DNA from: Aphis gossypii
Taxonomy: Eukaryota > Arthropoda > Insecta > Hemiptera > Aphididae
Direction of reading: 5' to 3'
DNA: 64,000 nucleotides
NCBI RefSeq assembly: GCF_020184175.1
Contig: NC_065532.1
Location: 30,690,001-30,754,000 of the forward strand
In this document: one piece after another, positions 23,894-35,020 of the stretch
How the letters are laid out: each line of letters starts with the position of its first letter
Numbering within the stretch: position 1 is the stretch's first letter
Program-made: the position numbers and the translations under genes
The notes under the pieces: generated by a model
What the model was told of the DNA's origin: nothing
Seen by the model: the letters and a program-made list of their open reading frames with translations, nothing else
Databases searched by the model: none

Positions 23894-26154
23894 TACTTTA
23901 AACAAACATGAAATTTTCCTAACAGATTTGTCAATCTAAAAATGAAAAAAAACGAACAAATATCAGTCCACCCTCAGTGAAAGCACGTATAACATTCTAA
24001 TACTCGACAGATATAAATATACCAACAAAGAAATGTAAAAAAAAACGAAACGTGTATGTATAAAAAGTTTGGGAATATTTGTTGTACACCTATAAGATAA
24101 ACGACCAAAAGTTCTCTTATTAAATTTATCCTGAGGGTAAACTAAAAAATAATCAACGTATACGAAGTAATGTGGGTCTATTAAAACTTAAAAGTGCGCC
24201 TGGAAATTGTTCATACAAAAACATACCTATAGAATATCAAAATATTTAAAATAATTATATTTAGTATCTTGAATCAATGCAGTAAAAAATATTCAACTGG
24301 TGTAGGGGATCTAATGTTTATCTCTGATGAAAGTTACATTTATAGATACTTATATTATGATTCTTGTTTTTGAAATATATACATTGGCATTGAAATTTTC
24401 AAATGTTTTAAACCTAAAATTTATATAGTTCTTAATAATATTAATTAATCATGATTAATTTTAAGTATTATTTTTTATATTGTGTTTTTTATCATTCAGT
24501 GTAACAACTGTCAGTATTTAGTATGTTATATTATATTACTTTTACACTAATTTTCATTTAGCATTTAATTGATTTTTAATTTTTTACATTTTACATGTTA
24601 CATTTATTTATATTTATATTTTATAAAGTAAGTCTTAATATAATAGATAATACATACCTATAATAATTATTAGAAATTCTTGATTTATAATATACATTAT
24701 TAATGCATAATATTACTTAAATATAATTATTTAAAACAATATAAATATAATAACCACTTGAAAATATTTTTTTGTAAGGTCAATTTGTTTCATATATTTT
24801 TTTAAATAAAACCCTTTAAAACAGTCGATTTTTCTAAATGGAAATTAACTATTATATATTTATATGAGCTAAAAGTCTAAAAATCAATGAATAAAAATAT
24901 CGAATATCGGTAATAGTAATTATTACTATTTATTTTTATTCTCTATATGTATGTATACACTTTTACTTGTGTTGCGATTAGCAATAGGCATATAGAAAAA
25001 TATAAATTTACCTAAGTTACCCATAAAACATATTTTCGTTACGTTTTATTCGTCATTACTTTTTCAATTCAGTTACTCAGCATGTTTTTGTTTTTCATTT
25101 TGATAAAAATAATAAGTATTTTCCGGAAAGGTTGAATAATCTTGGATGTCTTTCTTGAAAAATTCATAGAAATTTGGACTGTATTGTTCACGGTAGGTTT
25201 AATTTATTAATAGAACTCTGAGAAAATTATTTTTGATGGAAAAATAAAAGTATGTGAATTAAAAGTTAAAGTCTTTCAATGATCGACATTTATTATGGCT
25301 TATATTTCCCATAAGTCACAAATCTTACATGACTGACAATTACTTATAAGTTATATGAATATGTTAATACAATATGAATATATGGTAAATATGGTATTAT
25401 GGTAAATATTTAAGGACTTCTAAGTATATATACATTATTTTCTTTTTCATATGAAATATATAGTGAGTAAGTATTTATAATTTAATTATTTATTAATAAA
25501 TTCACCTCAAAAACATATTATAGTTAAAAAGTATAAAAATCTTATAGTTAACAAGTGATTACTATAATATTATTAAAATTAATCTATACTTATATTTAAG
25601 GTAATTTATTTCTATACTTATAAGATATGAAGGTTAAAAAATAAATGTAAACGAATTTACTATAGTTTAATCACTTTAATCTGGTGAATATTTCAAATAA
25701 AAATGAATATAGAATTATAAAATTTAACTAACAATTTTTAAAGTCAATAGAAGTATAAAGAACTAGGGTCTAGATCTACATATTTTGTTATTGTTAGTGG
25801 TAGGGAATAAAATGTATCATAAATAAAAAATAATAAAATACATTTGCAATGTGCAGTTGTAAATTATAATGTGTTGATTAGTAACCACTAACCTGCATAT
25901 AATTTTTGCACGATTACCCATGTATAAAATTTCTTATACATTATTCTCGTAATGATGCAAATATTTATGTTAAATAATTTAAAAACTAATTTGAGTGTAT
26001 TCTAAATTAATACATAGGTATAAATCAATTTATCTAATACACTTATGAATTAGTACCTAGTACAATAAATACATGTTTATGTGCACATTATACAAATTAA
26101 AGGAAAGTTAGATACTGTCAAATATTATCAAAAAAATAATTTAGTTATTAATGT
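23894..26154. other. AT-rich noncoding DNA
   Basis: Nothing recognised. A/T tracts dominate and no GC-richer block occurs. Confidence 0.55.
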
Positions 26155-28247
26155 CTATATAGATACGTATACTGGTAAAAAAAATAATAAAATGTATATT
26201 ATCGGAGAGATAAAAGTGTATATGTATATATTGTAAATGTATTTACTATCACTACTAATATTTTTGTACCACACTGTATGAAATTTGATATTAAAAAAAG
26301 TTTTTATTTGTTGTACTATAATAATATATATATATATATCAAACAGGTGCTCGGCAGGAGGCTGGAAATCAAACACTTATAATAAGGGTTGAGATTATTG
26401 TTGTCGACCAAAATATTCTATACTGGTACCCTCATGGCCTCATCCAAGTCTTTTATTACTGCAATATGTTTTATCAGACCAATCTCACCAACTCGATGAT
26501 GTATTATTTAAATTCGTTTTGTTTTGTTTTCTATTCCGAGTGATCTTATGTGACGTGATCCATTTTACTGAGTACTTTTTGCTTACTTTTAGCCATTACA
26601 TGCAAAAAAAAAAGCTTCATTGAGACGTGTAAATTTACCCTTAATCCTGTAAAAATGATCCCATAATAAATAAAGGAGTTGTAGGCTATTTGACAGTTCC
26701 TTCAACGTACATACAATTGAATTAGATAGTCTACGAGTTGTATTTATAGTTTTGAACTTTTTGAGTTATTTTTTATTAATAAATATGTCAAAAATAGGTA
26801 GGTACAACGTACAAAATATAATAAAAATAACTATAATGATAAAATTCTATTCTATAACTATTTTGGTTAATATAATAAAATTATTTTATTGTATACATAT
26901 TTTATCCCTCGGACCTTGAGATTGTTGGATGAACTGGAAAATTAAAAAAAAATTATCTTATTTTTTACATGACACCAAGGATTTTGTAATTAACTACAAT
27001 TATTAAAATAAATTTGCTATAAAACACAAAATAATTGAAAATATAAGACTATATTTTCAAGGTATAATAATAATTTATTAATATAATTGGTAGATATATA
27101 GGTTGGCACTCAGTACAACTATAGAAATTTAAATAATAATAATTTTTATAGAGTCAAATGAAACATAAAACTAGAAACATTAAATTGGAAATAATAATAT
27201 ATATACTAAAAAACAAGCACACTTTGATTTTAAAATTTTTTTAAGAATACAACTAAGATATATATAGTTACTGTACCTATTATCCATAAAATATTTTGTG
27301 ATCGTAAATATTTAAAAAATATTATATATACATATATATATACACACACACACGTTATACACATAGTTAAATTATATTTAAAAAGTATTTTCTTCTTTAG
27401 TTATAGTCAAGGTAAAACATTATATTATGGGTGGTGTATTTAAACAAATTATTTAGTCAATAAAAGTGTTAAAATTATAGTGAAAAATAAAATAAACATA
27501 ATTTTTTATAAGAAGAAAAAATGATAGTTTTGCACATCCGACAATTTGTACTTGAACGAATAAAGTATTTTTATAATACATTTTAAGTGTATTGGTTATT
27601 TATAAGTAATACCATTTTAATAATAGCCGGTTTTTAGTAATTTTAAGTATATAAAATATGATTTATTTTACGAACCAACCTGGAACTTGTTCAAAATATG
27701 TACAGTATAATAAAAGTAGATATATCGATTTAACTTACTGCATGTTCGCGGAACACAACCAGTTTCACTTCTTAATTTTTTTACGAGTCCACTTTTGAAA
27801 AGACCGAATCGTTCTTTAAATATCCATTTAAAAGTTGTAGATTTTAATGCAAATCATTAATAGTTTGAACACATTACATTAAGATAAATATTATATTTAT
27901 AATTACAATATAGCATACTTATTTTCATGCTGAAATATTAGCACAAATAGATCGTTTATTTATTATATTTTTAAAATTCAACATAATATATTATATAATA
28001 CTCATCATTCATGTCGCCTGATAATTTTGTTATATTGATCCAGGCTTTTAGTATATATTACTATGTCGATTATTTATGTGTATATCTACTGTAGTCTGTA
28101 ATATATTATACTAATGACCAAATGTAAACTAACAGTGTGTATTATATTATTATGTATAACCTATGTAATGTTAATATACTTACAATGTACACATAAACGG
28201 TCGGCGATTAATATTAAATTATTAAATATGTGTGTTTTTACTTTTGT
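26155..28247. other. AT-rich noncoding DNA with short AT/CA microsatellites
   Basis: AT runs lie at about 26321-26338 and 27323-27343, the latter followed by (CA)n to 27353. At 27098-27115 a lone TATAGGTTGGCACTCAGTAC resembles a mariner terminus, but no partner end exists. The 73-codon minus frame at 26155-26376 is AT-run driven. Confidence 0.45.
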
Positions 28248-28640
28248 AAATCTTTATAGCTCAAAAATAGTCAATGTATTTTGAAAATTATCGTTTAGAA
28301 AATGATAATATAAATATTTGGTGAAATTTTCATGTATCAAAAGTTATTCTTTTTCAAGTTCCATAAAAAAAATAATCAATTTTTTTGAAAGTTAGATTTA
28401 GATAAAAATGCTCGTTTTTTTTTTAAATGTTGTTTGTTTTTCCCAATCATAAAAATAAATACTTGAAATTTTTAAGTTCTGCAATCTCTCCAAAGTACAA
28501 ACTTTATCCAATTTGATATTTAAAACCACCACCAATTTTGAAAATCAAAACAATATATCGACAATACATCGTGACTCATACATGAAAAAACCACATCAAA
28601 ATAAAATCAATACATTCATTGCTTTGCTCAGAATCTAAAA
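28248..28640 (-). repeat. Dispersed repeat, copy C (5' part, minus strand)
   Basis: Read on the minus strand from 28640, it begins TTTTAGATTCTGAGCAAAGC and AATGAATGTATTGATTTT. This matches the start of copy A (AGATTATGAACAAAGTGATG, AATGTATTAATTTT). It continues through GAAAATTTCACCAAATATTT to TTTTTGAGCTATAAAG near 28248 and then stops matching. The 3' half is absent. Confidence 0.7.
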
Positions 28641-29720
28641 TGCGTTCACTTGAAAATTGAAGAAGACGATTTAATAGGTATTAAAAACTATGCAAACATA
28701 AAAATGGAAAATGTGTATTTATAACACATATCAATCAATTCAAGTATTAACAAATTTAAATTGCTAAGTTTTAATGTATGTGTTAATTTTTTGTAAAATA
28801 TTATTTTTAAGTATTTTATACTGCAATTAAAATTATATTTTTTTAGATTTAATTATTTATCTTTTAAAATTAATTTATGTTTCAGACTTTAAATTAACAT
28901 AAAAATAAAATTTTTTTTTAAAAACTAAGAAAGTAAGAAAACAGTTATGGTTGAATGTTACTATGCAAGTATTATTAGTAATAAAGTATAGTATATAATA
29001 TATATACTATAATATAGTATAGGTACCTATAATTATTATAACATAAATATATAATACATATTATATACGCTTAAACTTTAAACATAATATATCAGTCTAT
29101 ACTCTATAATGTATTTATTATCTAAAAACGTCCTTAAAAATTAAATTATTCAGAGTACCTATTTAATGTTTTGATTTTAGGGAGCTCTAATATCTTAAAA
29201 TTAGTTAAATGTTCAATGGTATTTCCTACTAGATAAAAAGAAATGTAGTTTTATTTAATTATTTACCATTTATTAGTAGGAACTCAACATCATTGACTTA
29301 AATGGTTAAATGTTTAACGAGCCAACTTAGTCGGTAGCAGTATAATAACTCAAGTTAAAATGTACCTACCTCACTGAACACCATAAACATTAAACAGTAT
29401 AGCTGAAGCGTAATTACTAATAATAATTACAATGTGAAATAAATAAAAGACAAAACGTCTACGCAGTATACCTTAACCATTTTTAACCATTTCTGTTAAT
29501 AAATATATATATATTTATAAAGTATTTGGTTCACCGTAGTGGAGACTAAAAAAAATATTATTATGTTACTTTGTTGAACCGTAAAAATAGTTTAATATCG
29601 TATTCCTTTGCGCTTCAGACTTTAGACATCCGATTCTCTTCGTAATTCGTAAATCTTTGGCATTTGTAATACATACTTATGCATGTACCTATTATTGGCT
29701 ATAGTGGTTTACAATAAATG
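28641..29720. other. AT-rich noncoding DNA
   Basis: An AT-only inverted repeat at 28987-29011 has 11-bp arms and a 3-base loop, and is followed by a TAGGTACCTA palindrome at 29020-29029. No gene recognised. Confidence 0.5.
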
Positions 29721-29731
29721 TATAATAGTAT
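29721..29731. repeat. Target-site duplication, left copy
   Basis: TATAATAGTAT directly abuts the poly(T), which is the poly(A) tail of the minus-strand LINE. It is identical to 30108-30118. Confidence 0.85.
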
Positions 29732-30107
29732 TTTTTTTTTATATTTATTATGGCTTCGACATCGAAGGTCTTTAGCCTGCATTAAATTAATATACAAAAT
29801 TGAACATTATAATTATTACAAGTATTTACATGAGTTTACAATTTATGACTTATGTTTATATTATGGAAGAATACATTGATTGCGTCCGTATTTTCTTCAT
29901 TGAGTGCTTGATGGAGTGAGGTGGGGTTTTTGAGGATCTTGCGGGCTTCGGTGTATTTGGTGCAATTTATGATGATGTGTTCTAATGTGAGTGTCTCATT
30001 GCAAATATCGCATACTGGGGCTGGTTCTTTTCTTATGAGATAAGCATGAGTTAAATGTGAGTGGCCTATTTTAGCTCGAGTAATATTTACTTCATCTCTT
30101 CGTTTGG
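29732..30107 (-). mobile_element. 5'-truncated LINE with 3' UTR and poly(A) tail
   Basis: On the minus strand this 376-bp insertion carries the last ~90 codons of a LINE ORF2. A 3' UTR follows (with GCTAAAGACCTTCGATGTCG and CCATAATAAATAT), ending in a ten-base A tail next to the left target-site copy. It is flanked by perfect 11-bp duplications TATAATAGTAT. The 5' truncation, tail and duplication are the hallmarks of target-primed reverse transcription. The clean reading frame and matching duplications suggest a fairly recent insertion compared with the fossil at 6787-7340. The C-terminal CCHC motif fits the R1/I/Jockey-type groups; the exact clade cannot be named from this piece. Confidence 0.9.
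29836..30107 (-). pseudogene. C-terminal end of LINE ORF2 (reverse transcriptase polyprotein), truncated
   Basis: The frame is open from the truncation point (30107) to a TAA at 29836-29838, 89 residues, with no start codon. After RAKIGHSHLTHAYLIRKE comes CDICNETLTLEHIIINC, a C-x2-C-x7-H-x4-C knuckle. This sits at the C-terminus, after the RT or RNase H domain, in many insect non-LTR retrotransposons, and is thought to help bind template RNA or target DNA. The segment KIGHSHLTHAYL matches the family's usual 'r.Ghs.lthayl' lead-in. RT and endonuclease are missing, so the piece is not functional by itself. No frameshift or stop interrupts it. Confidence 0.9.
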
Positions 30108-30118
30108 TATAATAGTAT
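30108..30118. repeat. Target-site duplication, right copy
   Basis: TATAATAGTAT, identical to 29721-29731, abuts the 5'-truncated end of the minus-strand LINE. Confidence 0.85.
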
Positions 30119-30530
30119 TATTATAATAAACTTTATGGACTCGTAAATTATATATATATTCACTGCGTACCGCGTAATATATTTACGTTCATTTTTAATT
30201 TATCATTTCGGTTTTAATACATAAAATTGATTTTACTTTCACACAATATTCAACTCTTCATTTAGTGGAACTTTTAGTATTATTATTAAATAACCAAACG
30301 TTGACAATAATTATTGTTAGCTTAAACTGTTTAAAGTATAAGCGCCATTTTGTTTTGGATTGTTAACGTTTATATACAGAAAACCAAATCGTATTTATTA
30401 TACTTGATATACACTTGTATTCAAATAAGGTCATATCCTTTTTCCGGTTCCGTGCACCTACCTATATAATATAATATATTTTATTGTTTTAATAGAATAA
30501 ATATATAGGACCTTTAAAGGACTTTAACAA
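30119..30530. other. AT-rich noncoding DNA
   Basis: Nothing recognised. Confidence 0.5.
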
Positions 30531-31490
30531 GACGAATACGCGTTCATCCGTCAACGGCTGATTGTTATGGGGCAAATAATTTTGTGTTGACGCACGACGG
30601 AGTAAAACTCATATATTTTTAAGATCTTTTAATGAGATTTTAATACAAATTCAAGAATACATTAAACTATTTATGTAGCATTCGTAGCAAAACGAAATAA
30701 ATTGTGTACACTGGGATACAAAGTACATACTACATATATTATGGTTTTTCGTCACGGCACGATGATCTACAGCAAACAGCAGCATCAATCGGTTATAACT
30801 TATAAAGCAATCTGTTTTATATTTAATGCGGTTTATACAATATGGGCTACGACGACGAGGGTTTGTATATAAGGTCATTTCGAAAAGTCATCGTCGTTAA
30901 CTTTCTGTCAGCTTTCACAGTGGCGACGGAGGTGACATACAGTCTATTTCGCTTTCCGCCACCTTATGAATTATTTATATGGTTTATACCAGTGTCTCCG
31001 ACGACCTTCACGCCTACTTCTAACCCCCCCCCCTCCCCCGAACGACGGGTTTCCAAAATTATTATTTATATTTTTATTAAAAAAAAAAAAAAAGCAATAT
31101 AATCATCACCACTCATCGTCATAGAATATTTTGGAATTTCGGCAATCTTAAGTTTAAACGGTCGCCATCGCGCATCGAATAATATATATAACACAATAAT
31201 ACTATACTATAATATATATACGCGAATACGGGTTCATTATTAAACGTAATATTATTTTTTTTTCGTGACCGCACACACAATAATAAGGAAGGGAGAAAAC
31301 CGCAAAAAACACTTTGGTATTCAAAAAACGTATTTCTTTGGCCCGTAGACGGAAATATAATATTATATTATATCATCGTAAAATTAGGAATGGGCTCGTA
31401 ACATTATAAATAATACGACATTCACGCCGGCGTGCAGCGTAGTTTACGCGCCCGTATATTATACATGTGCATGGCATTAAGCGCTGTACA
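30531..31490. promoter_or_regulatory. CpG-rich region with a TATA-like motif and homopolymers
   Basis: CG-rich stretches recur (GACGCACGACGG, ACGACGACGAGG, CGCCGGCGTGCAGCG). TATATAAGG at 30866-30874 is a good TATA-box match and could drive plus-strand transcription starting near 30896. A ten-C run (31024-31033) plus a five-C run, then a 15-A run (31079-31093), follow. The 86-codon plus frame at 30842-31102 ends in those homopolymers and has no domain. No convincing splice donor was found downstream. The role is inferred only from composition. Confidence 0.3.
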
Positions 31491-32600
31491 TATTATTAGT
31501 ATACATACATATATAATATAATATACTATATATCTATATACTTTAGGTAGGTATCTAGTGCGGAGTAATCATAAAATTACGCTATTGTTTTCACGATTTC
31601 GGGAAGCAATATGTTAACCATAACATTGTATATATAGACACATATTGTGTTGTAGTTATTATAATTTAATACATTTTATATATATTATTATAAATGATAA
31701 TATTATAACCGAAGCCTGCATTTATCTGTTTCCGTCCATTTCGTTTACAATGAGGTATTAGCTATTCAGTCCGGATTTATGAAACCATAGTAATAAGGTA
31801 TATAATATAATATGTACGTATGTATCATATAGGTGTATAAACTACGAATTTATGATCCGAAACGGGCCGAGCCCGTTCGGAACGAGAGATAATTTGTAAT
31901 TAATAAATAACACGGAATGTAAAAATCGCTGATTGTACCAGCCGTGAGCCAATGACCGTTGCTTGTTGTGTATCCCGTTTCGACAAGACGTAATCATAGA
32001 TCTTATGTAATAATATGTAGTCTCATATTTGTGGATGTATTTGAACAGTGTTTAAGTTTTGTTAGAGCTCGTTAAACGTCGATTCATCAATGACGACTAA
32101 AGAAAAAGTTGTTACGTATGTATTATTGAAAACATTAATAATTAATATAAAATGCATATGTTTACCGACCACGTGATTTTGAGAGAAGGATACATTGGTA
32201 CCTATTTTTTGTAAAACGCTATCTTTAGCCATATTAAAATTAAAATTAAAGCGGATACACTAATTAATATAGCTATACGCCTATACATATAGTGTCACTA
32301 ATGCGAAAGTAAAATAAAATCACATAGATATTAGTGTTATGTACCTGTACACGAATGCACTTGGGAGAGTTAAATCAAAGTTATAACAACAGACAACTGC
32401 AGTTTAAATGCATACGATATTAATTATTGAACTGCAATTTCACGGTCGAATGATCTAATATTCATAATAATGGTGTGTTTTTATAAATACGCGACATATT
32501 GTACAACTATAGGGTAGGTATACTGAATATTGTACTTTTAATGTTATAAACTTATAACTTATAATACAGGTAGTATAATATAATTATTCTACACGTTTTC
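31491..32600. other. AT-rich DNA with one GC-rich hairpin
   Basis: At 31857-31880 CCGAAACGGGC and GCCCGTTCGG pair around a CGA loop, with one bulged base. No gene recognised. Confidence 0.5.
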
Positions 32601-33330
32601 GTCATGCCCTTATTGATATGCGCGAGTCGTGATTGCGATAAGACGCCCTCGTGATCGCCCGACTTACGCTGTACGATATATTTTTTCTATTTAATTTATC
32701 AACATTATAAAAAAAAAAAAAAACCACAATTTAAACCTACTCTATCGTAGCCGGAGACGACGGTTATACTACTTATACTTATGTAACAAGGGTACTAGAA
32801 CGAAATATAAATAAATAAATAATAAAGCGTGTATACAGCAGCACAGTGCGTCTATCCGCGGTGTTTGTGGGGCAGTGTGTGCGTATGGCGGCGTACACGT
32901 CGAGTTGTCTTTTTGAATTAATTTCAAATTTCATTCGGGATACATGTCGTCATAATAATATACGTACCGGTGTCAAGGCTGACATGTGCACGCACAGTGT
33001 GAACAGAGGAATACGGTACGGTTCAGACGTGTGAACAATCGCCACTGATGAGGGATCCTTCTAAAGAGACCTTTCTTCGAACGTCCTGTACACTATATAT
33101 AATACTATTATACATCATTATTATTTAGAATTTACTATTAGCTACAAACAGACAGACACACACAACTACAGTAACTATACACGTGAAATGGATAGTGTGG
33201 CGTGTCAGAGACAATACTAGGACGAAACTAGTTTACATAGTGTTTAGTCTCGAAACAAGTGCATGTGGGCTCACTTTTTAAGACCGCGACATAGTCGTCC
33301 CTACATGCAGCAGTATCCCGACTTCTGCAC
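32601..33330 (+). promoter_or_regulatory. CpG-rich island with TATA-like motif
   Basis: CG-rich sequence (GCGCGAGTCGTGATTGCG, CTATCCGCGG, GGCGGCGTACACGTCG) surrounds a TATAAATA at 32806-32813. A CACAGTG initiator-like word lies 36-39 bases downstream. A minus-strand donor-like GCGTAAGTCG (exon end 32668) lies at the left side but follows a poly(T) tract on that strand. Poly(A) occupies 32709-32723. The island may be a promoter with an untranslated or small-peptide exon; nothing proves transcription. Confidence 0.3.
32885..33034 (+). CDS. Small open frame in CpG-rich island (doubtful)
   Basis: The first ATG downstream of the TATA-like motif stands in an acceptable context (GCGTATGGCGG). It opens a 49-codon frame starting MAAYTSSCLFELISN and ending at 33034. 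No signal peptide, membrane segment or domain is recognised, although a few Cys residues are present (C8, C21, C36). No polyadenylation or splice signal is placed to support it. It could be a short peptide, an upstream frame of a longer transcript, or chance. I favour chance or an untranslated exon. Confidence 0.12.
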   Translation: MAAYTSSCLFELISNFIRDTCRHNNIRTGVKADMCTHSVNRGIRYGSDV

Positions 33331-35020
33331 ACGGAAATCCTGTTACATAAACGATTATATTATTATGTATTATTCCATAAATAAAGAATCCGTGTACCTA
33401 AAGTGTAAACTAGACTAAAGGTTATATTTTAATAGTGGGAGGAGGTATAAATAACGAATAATAGCGAAGTATCAATATATTTTTACAAATATATACGAAT
33501 AATTTAGTTCTAAATTTGTTTATTATAATTTAATTTAGGAATAATACAAATATAAAATTATGAGTGTGCCTATTATATTAATGAGTTAAAGATTTTTTTT
33601 TAAAAAAAGTACAATATCTATTGAGTAAAATATCAAATTAATTAGGTATATTTTTCAATTCCTAATTCGGTACATCTCGTCATTCAGTAAATAACTGTGT
33701 GGACTGTGTTTAATTTTAATTCAATAATAAATCATGTTATTATTAATAATAGTAAACTATAAATAATCTGAGTATATTCCCGAATGAGCAGCAAAAATCA
33801 TTAATTATGAAAATATATTCAAATACATCATTATAATTTACATTTTATACTTAATAAACAGATTGAAAAATGAGTCAATAATCAATATAATTAATGACTA
33901 AGCACTGATTTTTTTTTAACTTAAAAATATTATTATTATTATTATTATTACTATTTTGTAACTACCTGTATTGATATAGATCTACCTATATATTAATATA
34001 TCGGTGTCACATAACTGTTTTATTTTTATTTTCTTCTCGTAAATGTTTTTTTTTTTCAGAAGAAGTAGATACTCTAAAAAATCAATTTAGACATTAAATA
34101 ACAAAAATTAAATTTACATAAGTTTCGTTTTTCGAACTTCTCATACAATAATTTTTTCAGGTGATTGGAAAATCTAAGACCACTGAAACCTTTTGAAGAA
34201 TTTTGAAGAATTTTATTTATAACACAGTATTTGCAGCTCAATCTCTTTTAGATTGTAATGAACTATCATTAATTTAATATTAAATACTTTAGCTGCTTAG
34301 CATACCGATACGATTATCTTAGATCAAGACTACAGAATATTAAAATAACTAAAAGTTATAACTTATATAACTAACACCAACTAACTGGTCTCCGAATCGA
34401 TATAGCATTTTTATTTATATTTTAAAATAATATGTTACTCGTATAATTATATTTTATTTAAATATTTGGTTGAGTAACTGTGGTTAGTTATTGAATATTA
34501 ATATACCATAATATTTATATATATATACTAAAAAACAAAAAAAGAATTCATATAGGTATATTAATATTTTTATATTAATAAAACCTCGTTTTATCCAATA
34601 ACTATAGGTCAGTATTACACTTTGAAACGTCAAATCTTTCAGAATATTGCCGTGTAAGTTGTAGTGTAAAGATATGAATCGAAATTAAGATATTTAAATA
34701 GTTTTAGAATAGCAAGAACTTATATCATGTATGTACCAATAACTATATTAGAGGTTCTAAAAATTAGCAATGGTAAAATTGTGTAAATATATAAGTACAA
34801 AAAAATGGCAAATATTTACCATGATGAAATTATCACATGTATATGACCTATGTAATAATATATATTTATATGGGAAGTAATTGGGTACACACTACATATT
34901 ATTTTTATATTGATTTATAGGTATGAAATATTATTTATATTTTTGTGTATCGAATGATTGTGAACGAGTTTGCTATTTGGTGTTTTGAATTTTTAAATTA
35001 TTCTCAAGGGTGTTATTTAC
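33331..35020. other. AT-rich noncoding DNA
   Basis: (ATT)n at 33928-33950. A duplicated GAAGAATTTT word occurs near 34194-34213. No gene recognised. Confidence 0.5.

Noticed and set aside
27098..27115. Mariner-like terminus TATAGGTTGGCACTC
   Set aside because: No partner terminus within several kb and no transposase remnant.
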